This document shows, piece after piece, positions 16,894-24,118 of a stretch of DNA of 64,000 nt. The notes beneath the pieces are model-generated. The model did not search any database and was not told the origin of the DNA. It saw only the letters and a list, made by a program, of their open reading frames with translations. The position numbers and the translations under genes were made by a program. How positions within the stretch are numbered: position 1 is the stretch's first letter; the number at the start of each line of letters is the position of its first letter. Source of the stretch: an uncultured Rhodospirillaceae bacterium (GTDB lineage Bacteria; Pseudomonadota; Alphaproteobacteria; Rhodospirillales; UBA2165); NCBI GenBank assembly GCA_913020445.1, contig CAJWAR010000021.1:1-64000 (forward strand), given 5' to 3'.

Positions 16894-17871
16894 ATGATAA
16901 TCGACTGGCAACATCACGCTTCTCCCAAAGTGTTTTTTGATCGCCGCGGCGGCAAAGCGGGTGCGCCGGTCATTCAGAACGGCAAAGTCAATTTGCGTTT
17001 GCGTCCCGAGGTCTATCAGATTGATATGCAACTCGATTATATGGACGCCGCCGGTATTGATATCTCGGTGCTGTCGGCGACTTTGGAAAATCACGATGAT
17101 TGCGCGATCACCAATGAGTTTTACGCCGACGTGATGCGCGATCACCCGGACCGGTTTGTCTGCTTGGCGCCGTGTTTGCCGCTGCATGGAGCGGATGCGT
17201 TGACCGAGCTTGAACGTGCGATCAATGAGCTTGGTCTCAAAGGCGTGGTTATCTCGCCGCAAAATGCCGGTGAAGCGTTGGATTCCAAGCTGATGTGGCC
17301 CTTCTATGAATTGGTGCAGAAATTGGATGTGCCGATCTTTGTTCATATCTCGGGCGTGCCCGTTGGTTATGACGCTCTCGAAGCCGACTGGAACATCAAT
17401 GTGACCATGACCCGGGAGTTCGATGTTGCCTCAAACGCCATCCGGCTGGTCAATGGCGGCGTGCTAACCGAATTTCCCGATCTGAATTTCGTCATCGCCC
17501 ATTTTGGCGGCGGTGTGTCGTCGATTTATGAACGGGTCGAACGCTACGTCGACGTCTGGGGTGATCGTTTCTGGCAAGACCAAGGCGGTGAAGCACCTTT
17601 TGCCAAACCTTATAAGCAAAGTTTCCGGGAAGCCTTTGACCGGCTCTATTTCGATATGGCGGGCTTTGAAGGCGGCATGAATGCGGTGACTTGCGCGCTG
17701 ACCACCATCCGGCCGGATCGCCTATTGTTCGCGACTGATTACCCGTACAATTTTTCCGACGATCCGGAGCACGTAAAGAGTTATGTCGATAACATAAGAA
17801 AGCTCGATCTGGCGCCGGAAATTATTGATAGCATTCTGGGCGGCACGGCGGCCCAACTCTTGAAATTATAA
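16894..17871 (+). CDS. Amidohydrolase-2 / ACMSD-like hydrolase or decarboxylase
   Basis: A 325-residue protein from the ATG at 16894, which has CGGGAGCC upstream; the frame extends to a TTG at 16861. The TIM-barrel features include FVHISG near residue 150, FVIAHFGGGVSSIYER near 203-218 and the metal-site Asp in LLFATDYPY near 281-289. The usual N-terminal D-x-H-x-H metal motif reads DWQHH, so one metal ligand position appears changed to Gln. The family includes decarboxylases and hydrolases of ring-cleavage products. The gene closes the molybdoenzyme operon, which suggests processing of that enzyme's product. Confidence 0.8.
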   Translation: MIIDWQHHASPKVFFDRRGGKAGAPVIQNGKVNLRLRPEVYQIDMQLDYMDAAGIDISVLSATLENHDDCAITNEFYADVMRDHPDRFVCLAPCLPLHGADALTELERAINELGLKGVVISPQNAGEALDSKLMWPFYELVQKLDVPIFVHISGVPVGYDALEADWNINVTMTREFDVASNAIRLVNGGVLTEFPDLNFVIAHFGGGVSSIYERVERYVDVWGDRFWQDQGGEAPFAKPYKQSFREAFDRLYFDMAGFEGGMNAVTCALTTIRPDRLLFATDYPYNFSDDPEHVKSYVDNIRKLDLAPEIIDSILGGTAAQLLKL

Positions 17872-17882
17872 ATTAACCCAAG

Positions 17883-17905
17883 CCCTGGCCAATAATAGGC
17901 CGGGG
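17883..17905 (+). terminator. Hairpin after the molybdoenzyme/amidohydrolase operon
   Basis: CCCTGGCC (17883-17890) and GGCCGGGG (17898-17905) pair over 8 bp with one G-U around AATAATA. No T-run follows, so it may be a factor-dependent terminator, an RNA-stabilising hairpin, or neither. It lies 12 bp after the amidohydrolase stop. Confidence 0.4.
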
Positions 17906-17940
17906 TGAACGTAGCTGAAACACCAATTACGTAATAGAAC

Positions 17941-17974
17941 TTGACTATTAAATTTAACATTCCTAACGTTAGGA
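17941..17974 (+). promoter_or_regulatory. Promoter with overlapping 14-bp palindrome before the HpaB-type gene
   Basis: TTGACT (17941-17946), a 17-bp spacer and TAACGT (17964-17969) resemble a sigma70 promoter. The -10 lies inside the perfect palindrome TCCTAACGTTAGGA (17961-17974), a good position for a repressor site. It does not match the GTTTCA-type operators, so a different regulator is implied. Confidence 0.45.
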
Positions 17975-18002
17975 TAATTAGAGAATATAGGGAGATTGAT
18001 CC

Positions 18003-19538
18003 ATGAGTGAAGCTGCAAAAATAGCAAAAGTTGATGCCGACAGCGCCCTTGGCGCAATGACCGGCAAGCGCTACATCAAAAGCCTGAAAGACGGGCGCGA
18101 AGTTTTTATTGATGGTGAGAAAGTTGCTGACGTCACCAAGCATCCGGCCTTCACCGGCATCATCAATGAGATGGCCCGCCTGTATGATTTGCAGAACAGC
18201 GATGAATATAAAGATGAAATGACGTTCGTTGATCCGGACTCCGGGGTGCGCTCTTCGGTTTCCTGGATGGTGCCGAAATCAGCTGATGATTTGAAAAAGA
18301 AGCGACGTAACAGTGAAATTTGGAATCAGCAAACCTGGGGGCAGCTTGGCCGTTCTCACGATATTCTGGCGCCTTACATTATTGGTGCGCTCAACCGCAA
18401 GGACCTTTTCAGCGAAGTGAAACATCCGAAATGTGATTTCGGTGAGAACCTTGAGAATTATTATAACTACTGCATGAAGAACGATCTGTTTCTGACCCAT
18501 GCGCTGGGCGATCCGCAAGTGGACCGCAGCGAGACAGCGCAAAACGAGCAACAAAAATCCCAGGAAGATTTGGAAGTCGCCCTGCATGTGGTCGAAGAAA
18601 CCGCAGATGGCGTGATTGTCACCGGTGGTAAGCAGCTTTCAACGGCCGCAACTCATGCCAATGAATGCTATATTTCCCTGTCGGCGACTTTCGCCCGGCG
18701 CAATGATCCGAATTGCGTGCTGGCCTTCTCCATTCCGCAAAACACACCGGGTCTGAAAGCTCTGGCGCGGGAGCCGAATTCACGCTGGTTCGGCACCTGG
18801 GGGCATCCTCTGCAAAATCTCGATGAACAGGATTGCATATTGTTCTTCGACAACGCTTTGATACCGTGGGAGCGTTTGTTTATGCTCTATGATCCTTCGC
18901 CGATGGCGAAAATCCTCGGCGCTGGTGGTGGCAGCGTAAACTTCAATTTCCTCGGCTGGGCTAATCTCTGCCGCGCCCAAGAACGGATGAAACTGATCAC
19001 GGCGGTGGCGACGATGGTGGCCGAGTCTATCGGCGTCATTCAATACCGCGAAGTCGCTTCCAAGCTCGGTGAGCTGGTGACCTATTGCCATGTTTGGGAG
19101 CACGCCATGGAAGGCGTCGAGCATGAAGCGATTGAATCGCCGAGCGGCCAATGGTCCTTGGGCCATGCCCGCGGCCTGCATATCTGGTTTGCCCAGGTCT
19201 CCGGGCGGATGCTGGAAATCCTGCGCGAAATTTGCGCCGCCGGCATCACCATGCAGCCCAGTGAAAAAGACCTCGCCAATCCTGATATCCGCCAATATCT
19301 CGATAAATATATGCGCGGTAAGGATTGCGACGTTGAGTATAAGTCACGGCTGTTCCGTCTGGCCCACGATCTGGCGGCGTCGTCATTTGGTATCCGCCAG
19401 GATATTTATGAATACTGGCATGGCGGTGATCCGAGCCGCAACCGCATCAATCTGCTGAAAGGGTATGATCAAAGCGAGATTATGGATCGCATTAAAGATT
19501 TGGTCAGCCGGCCCCTGCCGCATGGTGTGGAGAAGTAG
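18003..19538 (+). CDS. HpaB-family FADH2-dependent monooxygenase (4-hydroxyphenylacetate 3-hydroxylase-like)
   Basis: A 511-residue protein with the family start TGKRYIKSLKDGREVFIDGE near residues 20-39 and acyl-CoA-dehydrogenase-like folds. Characteristic segments are FLTHALGDPQVDRS near 161-174 and KQLSTAATHANE near 207-218. Members ortho-hydroxylate phenols using FADH2 from a separate flavin reductase. No HpaC-like reductase is in the window. 4-Hydroxybutyryl-CoA dehydratase is related, but its cysteine/histidine cluster pattern is not evident. It has its own promoter and is followed by a strong terminator, so it is probably monocistronic. Confidence 0.87.
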   Translation: MSEAAKIAKVDADSALGAMTGKRYIKSLKDGREVFIDGEKVADVTKHPAFTGIINEMARLYDLQNSDEYKDEMTFVDPDSGVRSSVSWMVPKSADDLKKKRRNSEIWNQQTWGQLGRSHDILAPYIIGALNRKDLFSEVKHPKCDFGENLENYYNYCMKNDLFLTHALGDPQVDRSETAQNEQQKSQEDLEVALHVVEETADGVIVTGGKQLSTAATHANECYISLSATFARRNDPNCVLAFSIPQNTPGLKALAREPNSRWFGTWGHPLQNLDEQDCILFFDNALIPWERLFMLYDPSPMAKILGAGGGSVNFNFLGWANLCRAQERMKLITAVATMVAESIGVIQYREVASKLGELVTYCHVWEHAMEGVEHEAIESPSGQWSLGHARGLHIWFAQVSGRMLEILREICAAGITMQPSEKDLANPDIRQYLDKYMRGKDCDVEYKSRLFRLAHDLAASSFGIRQDIYEYWHGGDPSRNRINLLKGYDQSEIMDRIKDLVSRPLPHGVEK

Positions 19539-19566
19539 AAACAACTGAGTACAAACTGTAATGCGC

Positions 19567-19597
19567 CGGGGGTGTCGAATGATGCTCCCGGTTTTTT
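19567..19597. terminator. Rho-independent terminator between convergent monooxygenase genes
   Basis: CCGGGGGT pairs with GCTCCCGG across a short loop, followed by seven T residues on the plus strand. It ends at the stop codon of the minus-strand FAD monooxygenase. It clearly serves the HpaB-type gene. Confidence 0.7.
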
Positions 19598-21181
19598 TCA
19601 TTTCCCCACCACCTTCGCCATCAACGCCGCCGTATCCGCCGGCGCACCATCGCCACACCAGACGATATAGTGGTCGGGGCGGATTAGGATGTAGCGGCTC
19701 TCATACGCTGTCCGGCCATCGGCATAGCTGTCATTAATAATACTGAACGGGATGCCTTGCGTTTTGGCGGCGTCTTCGAAAGTGCTGTTGACCGCGTCCT
19801 CGCCGTCTAGCGCCAGCAAAGTAAAATCATTACTAAGCTCTTCGTAGATATTTTTTCCTGAGGATAGCTCAAGCGGTGCCAAATGATGGCCGGCGCGCGC
19901 ATCAAAACTGTGATTACCATGGGCCGAGCATACGCCGCCCTCAGGGCCGTCGATGACCGCCGAGCCTTCATAATTTGGCTCATAGCTCAGCATGGTTCCT
20001 TTAGCGCCGGCCTGTCTATCCTCCCAGGCTTTAAGGAAAGCATCTAAATCTTTTTCCGGATTGTAGGTCGACAAGAAATGATTTTCCCGCTCAATACCGG
20101 CGGCAATAAAGTCCTCACCGGTCTCTTTGAAAATCGGGTGGCGCTCGACACTGTAGGAGTCGAGCAGGGCATCGCTGCCCCAGCCTTGCAGTCTGGCGGC
20201 AAGCTTCCAACCGAGATTGCGCGCATCTTCAAGCCCATTATTAACCCCGAAACCGCCATAAGGCGGGTGCGAGTGGGCGGCATCACCGGCGATAAAAACC
20301 CGGCCGATTTGATAGGTCTCGGCGACGGCGACACGCAAATCCCAAAAGCCGACATGGTCAAACTCGCAGGCAAATTCAAATCCCGCGGCTTTCTGGATCA
20401 ATGCTTTAAAATCATAGTTGTCGACGGTGGTATCCATCGGCACCGGGGCATGGAAAAACCAGCCTTCGCCGACATCAATGCGGCCAAAGAACTGCCAGTA
20501 GCCGTTGAGCTCCGGGTCCATGGCGCGGTAGGTGCTGCGTTCGGGAAAGCGCTTGAGGCCTTCATGCAGTTCGGTCGAGCGAAACACCGCCAGCACCATC
20601 TTTTGATCAAAATCAGAGCCCTTGCGGACAATGCCGATAGCGTCCCGCACCATCGAATGAGCGCCGTCACAGCCGACCAGATAATCCGCTTCGAGGGATT
20701 GGCTTTCCCCACCATTTGCTTCCGCGATGGCTAAGGTGACGCCGCTGTCATTATGCGCCAACGCCTCCGCCTGCCAGCCGAAATAGGTTTCGACAGTGGG
20801 CAGGTCTGCCAGTTTTTTCTGCAGCACTTCTTCGAGGAGGTATTGCGGTATCCGTTCATTGGCCTGAAAGAAAAAATCTTTAACGACCTCGCGCTGGGGC
20901 GGCGAATACCAGTATTCGCTCATCAGGTCACCATAGGTGGTGATGCCGCCGATTGGAGATTCAGGCGGCATGACGCGGGCGGCGCGCATCTCTTTAATAA
21001 TACCCCAGCTATCAAAATGATCGAGGGTGCGCTGCATCAGATTTTGCCCCTTGGGAATGCGATGGGGCTCGGTGCGGCGCTCGACGATGCCGCAGGATAT
21101 ACCGCGCAAGCCCAGCTCAATGGCGAGACCCATACCGACCGGCCCGCCGCCAACGATCAAAACCTGTTGCCGCTTATTCAT
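19598..21181 (-). CDS. FAD-dependent aromatic monooxygenase (PheA/TfdB/MhpA type)
   Basis: A 527-residue class A flavoprotein monooxygenase. The N-terminal Rossmann motif is VLIVGGGPVGMGLAIELGLR (residues 7-26), the DG motif lies in YLVGCDGAHSMVR near 167-179, and the second FAD motif is GRVFIAGDAAHSHPPYGGFG near 292-311. It inserts one oxygen atom into an aromatic ring using NAD(P)H. A thioredoxin-like C-terminal region follows, as in phenol hydroxylases. It is the last gene of a minus-strand run with a GST, an AhpD-like protein and the selenocysteine peroxiredoxin upstream. Confidence 0.88.
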   Translation of the reverse strand: MNKRQQVLIVGGGPVGMGLAIELGLRGISCGIVERRTEPHRIPKGQNLMQRTLDHFDSWGIIKEMRAARVMPPESPIGGITTYGDLMSEYWYSPPQREVVKDFFFQANERIPQYLLEEVLQKKLADLPTVETYFGWQAEALAHNDSGVTLAIAEANGGESQSLEADYLVGCDGAHSMVRDAIGIVRKGSDFDQKMVLAVFRSTELHEGLKRFPERSTYRAMDPELNGYWQFFGRIDVGEGWFFHAPVPMDTTVDNYDFKALIQKAAGFEFACEFDHVGFWDLRVAVAETYQIGRVFIAGDAAHSHPPYGGFGVNNGLEDARNLGWKLAARLQGWGSDALLDSYSVERHPIFKETGEDFIAAGIERENHFLSTYNPEKDLDAFLKAWEDRQAGAKGTMLSYEPNYEGSAVIDGPEGGVCSAHGNHSFDARAGHHLAPLELSSGKNIYEELSNDFTLLALDGEDAVNSTFEDAAKTQGIPFSIINDSYADGRTAYESRYILIRPDHYIVWCGDGAPADTAALMAKVVGK

Positions 21182-21201
21182 AGTTATCCCTTTATATGTG
21201 C

Positions 21202-21930
21202 CTAGCTATCCAACTCCGGATAATGGCGGAACACCCCCATGGTATTGAACGGAATACGGCGCTCGGAAGCGAGATAGGCCGCCGTATTCGGCCGTGCCGC
21301 CACCGCGTCATGAAGTGCGATCATCTGCGGATAATTGCCGTCGAGCTTAGCAAAGGCGTTGGGGAATGCATAGCGGAGGCCTTCCACTATCTGGAATAGC
21401 GACAGATCAGGGTAGGTGAGGTCCTCGCCGATCAGCCAGCCTGAGCGGGTGGGATTGTTGGCGAGGATGCCTTCGTAATAGCCCATATGTTTGGGGATGC
21501 GGTGCTCGATGAAATTAGCGGCGCGTTTTTTGGACTCTTCCACTTGATCCTCGTAATAGAGTGCGCTCGCAATTGGATGGTGGGTGTCGTGCACCTCCAT
21601 CAGTAAATCCGTCACCGTCAGCTGAAGTTGATGGGCGAAGACCTGATCCGCTTCGCTGGCCGGTGCGAGACCGATTTTCGGTGCGAGATAATGCAGAATA
21701 TTGGCGGCCTGCGCGACCGTCACGTCGCCATCAACCAGAAACGGCGGCGCAAAAGGCGGGCGGGTCTGGCTGGAATCTTGCAGGATTTCCAAGATGGCGT
21801 TGCGGTTGTCCTCTTGTTCAGAAGGCAGTCTTGCGACATCGACATAATCCACGCCGGCTTCCTCCAGCGCCAAGCGCACGACCTCACCCCGTCCCTGGAT
21901 CATCGGCCAGTAGTAGAATTGGTATGGCAT
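21202..21930 (-). CDS. Glutathione S-transferase
   Basis: A 242-residue protein beginning PYQFYYWPMIQGRGEVVRLA, the N-terminal thioredoxin-like domain of alpha/mu/pi-like GSTs with Tyr near the start. A helical C-terminal domain carries LIGEDLTYPDLSLFQIVEGL near residues 168-187. The start has AGGAG upstream. Placed beside a flavin monooxygenase, it may conjugate or isomerise a reactive ring-oxidation product, which is inference. It is not closely similar to the GST at 23214-24038. Confidence 0.88.
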   Translation of the reverse strand: MPYQFYYWPMIQGRGEVVRLALEEAGVDYVDVARLPSEQEDNRNAILEILQDSSQTRPPFAPPFLVDGDVTVAQAANILHYLAPKIGLAPASEADQVFAHQLQLTVTDLLMEVHDTHHPIASALYYEDQVEESKKRAANFIEHRIPKHMGYYEGILANNPTRSGWLIGEDLTYPDLSLFQIVEGLRYAFPNAFAKLDGNYPQMIALHDAVAARPNTAAYLASERRIPFNTMGVFRHYPELDS

Positions 21931-21950
21931 TATGGAGTCTCCTAATTCAT

Positions 21951-22559
21951 CTAACTATGTGACCAATTATCTGGATCATCGGAGTCGTTTGGTGACAGGC
22001 CCAATATGTCGCCGTCGGTTGAGCAGCCGAGACCCACTACTGTGCGGTTGGCATAGGCAAAATAGGCGACAAGCTGGTTGATCTCCAAAATCTCACCATC
22101 GTCATAGCCGGCGTCGCGCATGTCCTTGACCATTTGTTCGGGCATGTCGGTGACGTCTTTGGTCAGCGCCCTTGCGTATTTTAAGGCGGCTGCTTCCTGA
22201 TCTGAGAACACACCCTCGAACTGATCGGTCTCGAGCGCGGCCCGCATCGCGTTGGCTTTGTCGGTATCGCCAAGCAATCTCGTCAGTCCGGCGAAATGAT
22301 GCTCGACACAATAGTGACAATTGTTGAGATGACTGACATAGACGCCGAGGGTTTCCAGGAACCATTTCGGTACGGTGTTGGCCGAATGATGGATGACATA
22401 TTTATAGATCGTCATATGAGCTTCCATCGTATGCGGGCGGAGGCTGTGCATCATCATAATATTGTCGACGTTATTGTCGGGGCCCTTCACTTTGTCATAA
22501 AGCGATTTCAGGCGGCCTTCGGCATCGTCGTATTCAACGACGTCAATCCAAGGTTTCAT
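21951..22559 (-). CDS. AhpD/carboxymuconolactone-decarboxylase-like peroxidase-related protein (Cys form)
   Basis: A 202-residue protein with the AhpD-type redox motif NNCHYCVEHH near residues 81-90: CxxC with a His four residues after the second Cys. AhpD-like proteins reduce peroxides or serve as reductants for peroxiredoxins. It lies directly downstream of a selenocysteine peroxiredoxin gene (12-bp gap), so a functional pair is plausible. A related protein at 35523-36143 has selenocysteine in place of the second Cys. Confidence 0.83.
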   Translation of the reverse strand: MKPWIDVVEYDDAEGRLKSLYDKVKGPDNNVDNIMMMHSLRPHTMEAHMTIYKYVIHHSANTVPKWFLETLGVYVSHLNNCHYCVEHHFAGLTRLLGDTDKANAMRAALETDQFEGVFSDQEAAALKYARALTKDVTDMPEQMVKDMRDAGYDDGEILEINQLVAYFAYANRTVVGLGCSTDGDILGLSPNDSDDPDNWSHS

Positions 22560-22570
22560 ACTTGTGTCCT

Positions 22571-23014
22571 TTAAAGTGAAGCTAAATCGGCGAGCACCTG
22601 ATCCGGATGCTCGGCTGGTGTCACCGTATCATACGCCTTGGCAACGGTACCATCCGTTGAGACCAGCACCGAAACCCGGCTCGCATTACCAGCATCGGAA
22701 GTGACGACACCGTAAGCGGTTGAGGCCGCTTTATCCCCATCGGTCAACAGATCATAGGGAAAGTCGAACTTGTCTTTGAACGCTTTATTATCAGCGTTGC
22801 TATCAAAGCTGACGCCGAGGATGACACAGTTTTTATCATTGAAGTCTTGGATTCGATCACGGAACCCATTGCCTTCGATGGTTCAACCAGGGGTATCGGC
22901 TTTGGGATACCACCAGAGCAAAACATATTTGCCCACAAAGTCATTAAGCGACACAGTCGCGCCATCCTGATTGGTAAACGAAAAAGCCGGAGCCTGTTCT
23001 CCTGCAGTTATCAT
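22571..23014 (-). CDS. Selenocysteine-containing peroxiredoxin (BCP/AhpC-TSA family), UGA read-through
   Basis: Translation from the ATG at 23012-23014 (ribosome-binding site GAGAGGTGG) gives a peroxiredoxin N-terminus ending WYPKADTPG, then TGA at 22883-22885, then an in-frame peroxiredoxin remainder beginning TIEGNGFRDRIQDFN and ending at TAA 22571-22573. Total length is 147 residues including Sec44. The UGA sits exactly at the peroxidatic position (PGCT in Cys homologues), with 43 coherent codons before and 103 after. No Cys follows at +5, so the resolving thiol is elsewhere or in a partner. On the mRNA, GGGUUC and GAAUCC (plus coordinates 22849-22867) can form a SECIS-like hairpin about 15 nt after the UGA. 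SelD is also encoded in this window. Confidence 0.85.
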
Positions 23015-23130
23015 GGTTTTATTCCACCTCTCTATTTTTGCGATAAGCCAGAAAAGTACCCTGAGTAAATATTTCATCAAAACAGCTTAGCGCGCTGCAA
23101 TGCGAAGTAAAGACCGCTCTCAGAATCAAG

Positions 23131-23158
23131 TTGACTCTGAATCGGGCCACGGTATGGT
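23131..23158 (+). promoter_or_regulatory. Promoter of the GST gene (copy 1 of duplicated promoter)
   Basis: TTGACT (23131-23136), a 16-bp spacer and TATGGT (23153-23158) form a plausible -35/-10 pair. The same arrangement recurs at 24028-24055 before the ABC transporter genes. The operator 23179-23196 lies just downstream. Confidence 0.4.
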
Positions 23159-23195
23159 ATGTTTATATACTAAATCAATGTTTTATATATGAAAC
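23147..23195 (+). repeat. 49-bp direct repeat, copy 1 (regulatory region)
   Basis: The 49 bases 23147-23195 are identical to 24044-24092, 897 bp away. The block runs from CCACGGTATGG to ATATGAAAC and includes the palindromic operator. Further upstream both copies also share GTTGACTCT. The two copies flank the GST gene. Confidence 0.9.
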
Positions 23196-23196
23196 A
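23179..23196 (+). promoter_or_regulatory. IclR-type operator before the GST gene
   Basis: TGTTTTATATATGAAACA is a near-perfect 18-bp palindrome located about 18 bp upstream of the GST start and downstream of the presumed -10. It is shared with 24076-24093 and nearly identical to 5493-5510. Confidence 0.55.
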
Positions 23197-23213
23197 TTTA
23201 GGTTTTCAATTTT

Positions 23214-24038
23214 ATGACTGAAATTGGTCAACGGCGTCAGGCAAATTTGGAACTCTATCAGTTTGGTGATTCTCCTTGTTGCATGAAAGTGCGTATGGTT
23301 TTGGCCGAGAAAAAATTACCTTGGCAGGAACATTTTTTGAAATCCTGGCAGTTTGATCATCATCAACCAGAGTACTTATCTCTTAATCCGCACGGCACCG
23401 TGCCTACGTTAATTCACGATGGTCGGACAATCATTCAATCAAACGTCATTGCCGAGTATTTGGATGATGTATTCCCAGATCCGATCTGCCTTATTCCTGT
23501 TGACCCTTTGCTCGCTTCAAAGATGCGTCAATGGATGTTTGAAGAACAGGATTACCTTTTCAAGCTCATCGTTGTTTTGAGTTTCAATACGATGATGAAA
23601 CTGCGTGTCCAGGCCTTTGGGCTGGATCAACTCAAAGAATGGTCAAAACTCCACCCCAGTCAAATAATTGCGCAAGACTATTTGCAGCGGGTCGTTGCAC
23701 CTGCCGACATGGAAGCCGTAAAGCAGGCAACAGAGAAATTTCGTTGGCATATGGAGCGCCTCGAGGTTCAGATTTCCGAAATTGGTGGACCGTGGGTATG
23801 CGGAGATATGTTTACGCTTGCTGATATTTGCTTGGTGCCGATATTTGACCGTATCGAATATTTAAATCTAGAAAATTTGTGGGAAGGGCTTCCAGCGGTT
23901 ACGCAATGGTACGACAAAATTCGAGAACGCGATTCCTATCTGGAAAGTGTTCATCCCTTTGAATACAGGATGTGGGGGCCAAAGAAATCGATAGAAGACT
24001 ATCCCTATTCTGAGGATGATTATCCTGTTGACTCTTAA
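23214..24038 (+). CDS. Glutathione S-transferase, flanked by duplicated promoter sequence
   Basis: A 274-residue GST. The N-terminal domain starts LELYQFGDSPCCMKVRMVLA near residue 13, with the glutathione-site segment GTVPTLIHDGRTIIQSNVI near 63-81. A long C-terminal helical domain carries WVCGDMFTLADICLVPIFDR near 196-215. The gene is more AT-rich than its neighbours and lacks a good ribosome-binding site. A 49-bp identical repeat lies on each side, and its last codons (GTT GAC TCT) recur at 23130-23138. This suggests it arrived, or was amplified, as a promoter-plus-gene unit. Confidence 0.85.
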   Translation: MTEIGQRRQANLELYQFGDSPCCMKVRMVLAEKKLPWQEHFLKSWQFDHHQPEYLSLNPHGTVPTLIHDGRTIIQSNVIAEYLDDVFPDPICLIPVDPLLASKMRQWMFEEQDYLFKLIVVLSFNTMMKLRVQAFGLDQLKEWSKLHPSQIIAQDYLQRVVAPADMEAVKQATEKFRWHMERLEVQISEIGGPWVCGDMFTLADICLVPIFDRIEYLNLENLWEGLPAVTQWYDKIRERDSYLESVHPFEYRMWGPKKSIEDYPYSEDDYPVDS

Positions 24039-24043
24039 AAGGC

Positions 24044-24092
24044 CCACGGTATGGTATGTTTATATACTAAATCAATGTTTTATATATGAAAC
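24044..24092 (+). repeat. 49-bp direct repeat, copy 2 (regulatory region)
   Basis: Identical to 23147-23195. It begins 5 bp after the GST stop and supplies the promoter/operator of the ABC transporter genes. Confidence 0.9.
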
Positions 24093-24093
24093 G
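24076..24093 (+). promoter_or_regulatory. IclR-type operator before the ABC importer operon
   Basis: TGTTTTATATATGAAACG is the second copy of the palindrome and differs only in the last base. A TTGACT-N16-TATGGT promoter (24028-24055) lies upstream, its -35 overlapping the last codons of the GST gene. The importer operon probably ends with an IclR gene (26911-27759), which could act here. Confidence 0.55.
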
Positions 24094-24118
24094 TTCTGGT
24101 ACCTAAAGGTATTTGTAT

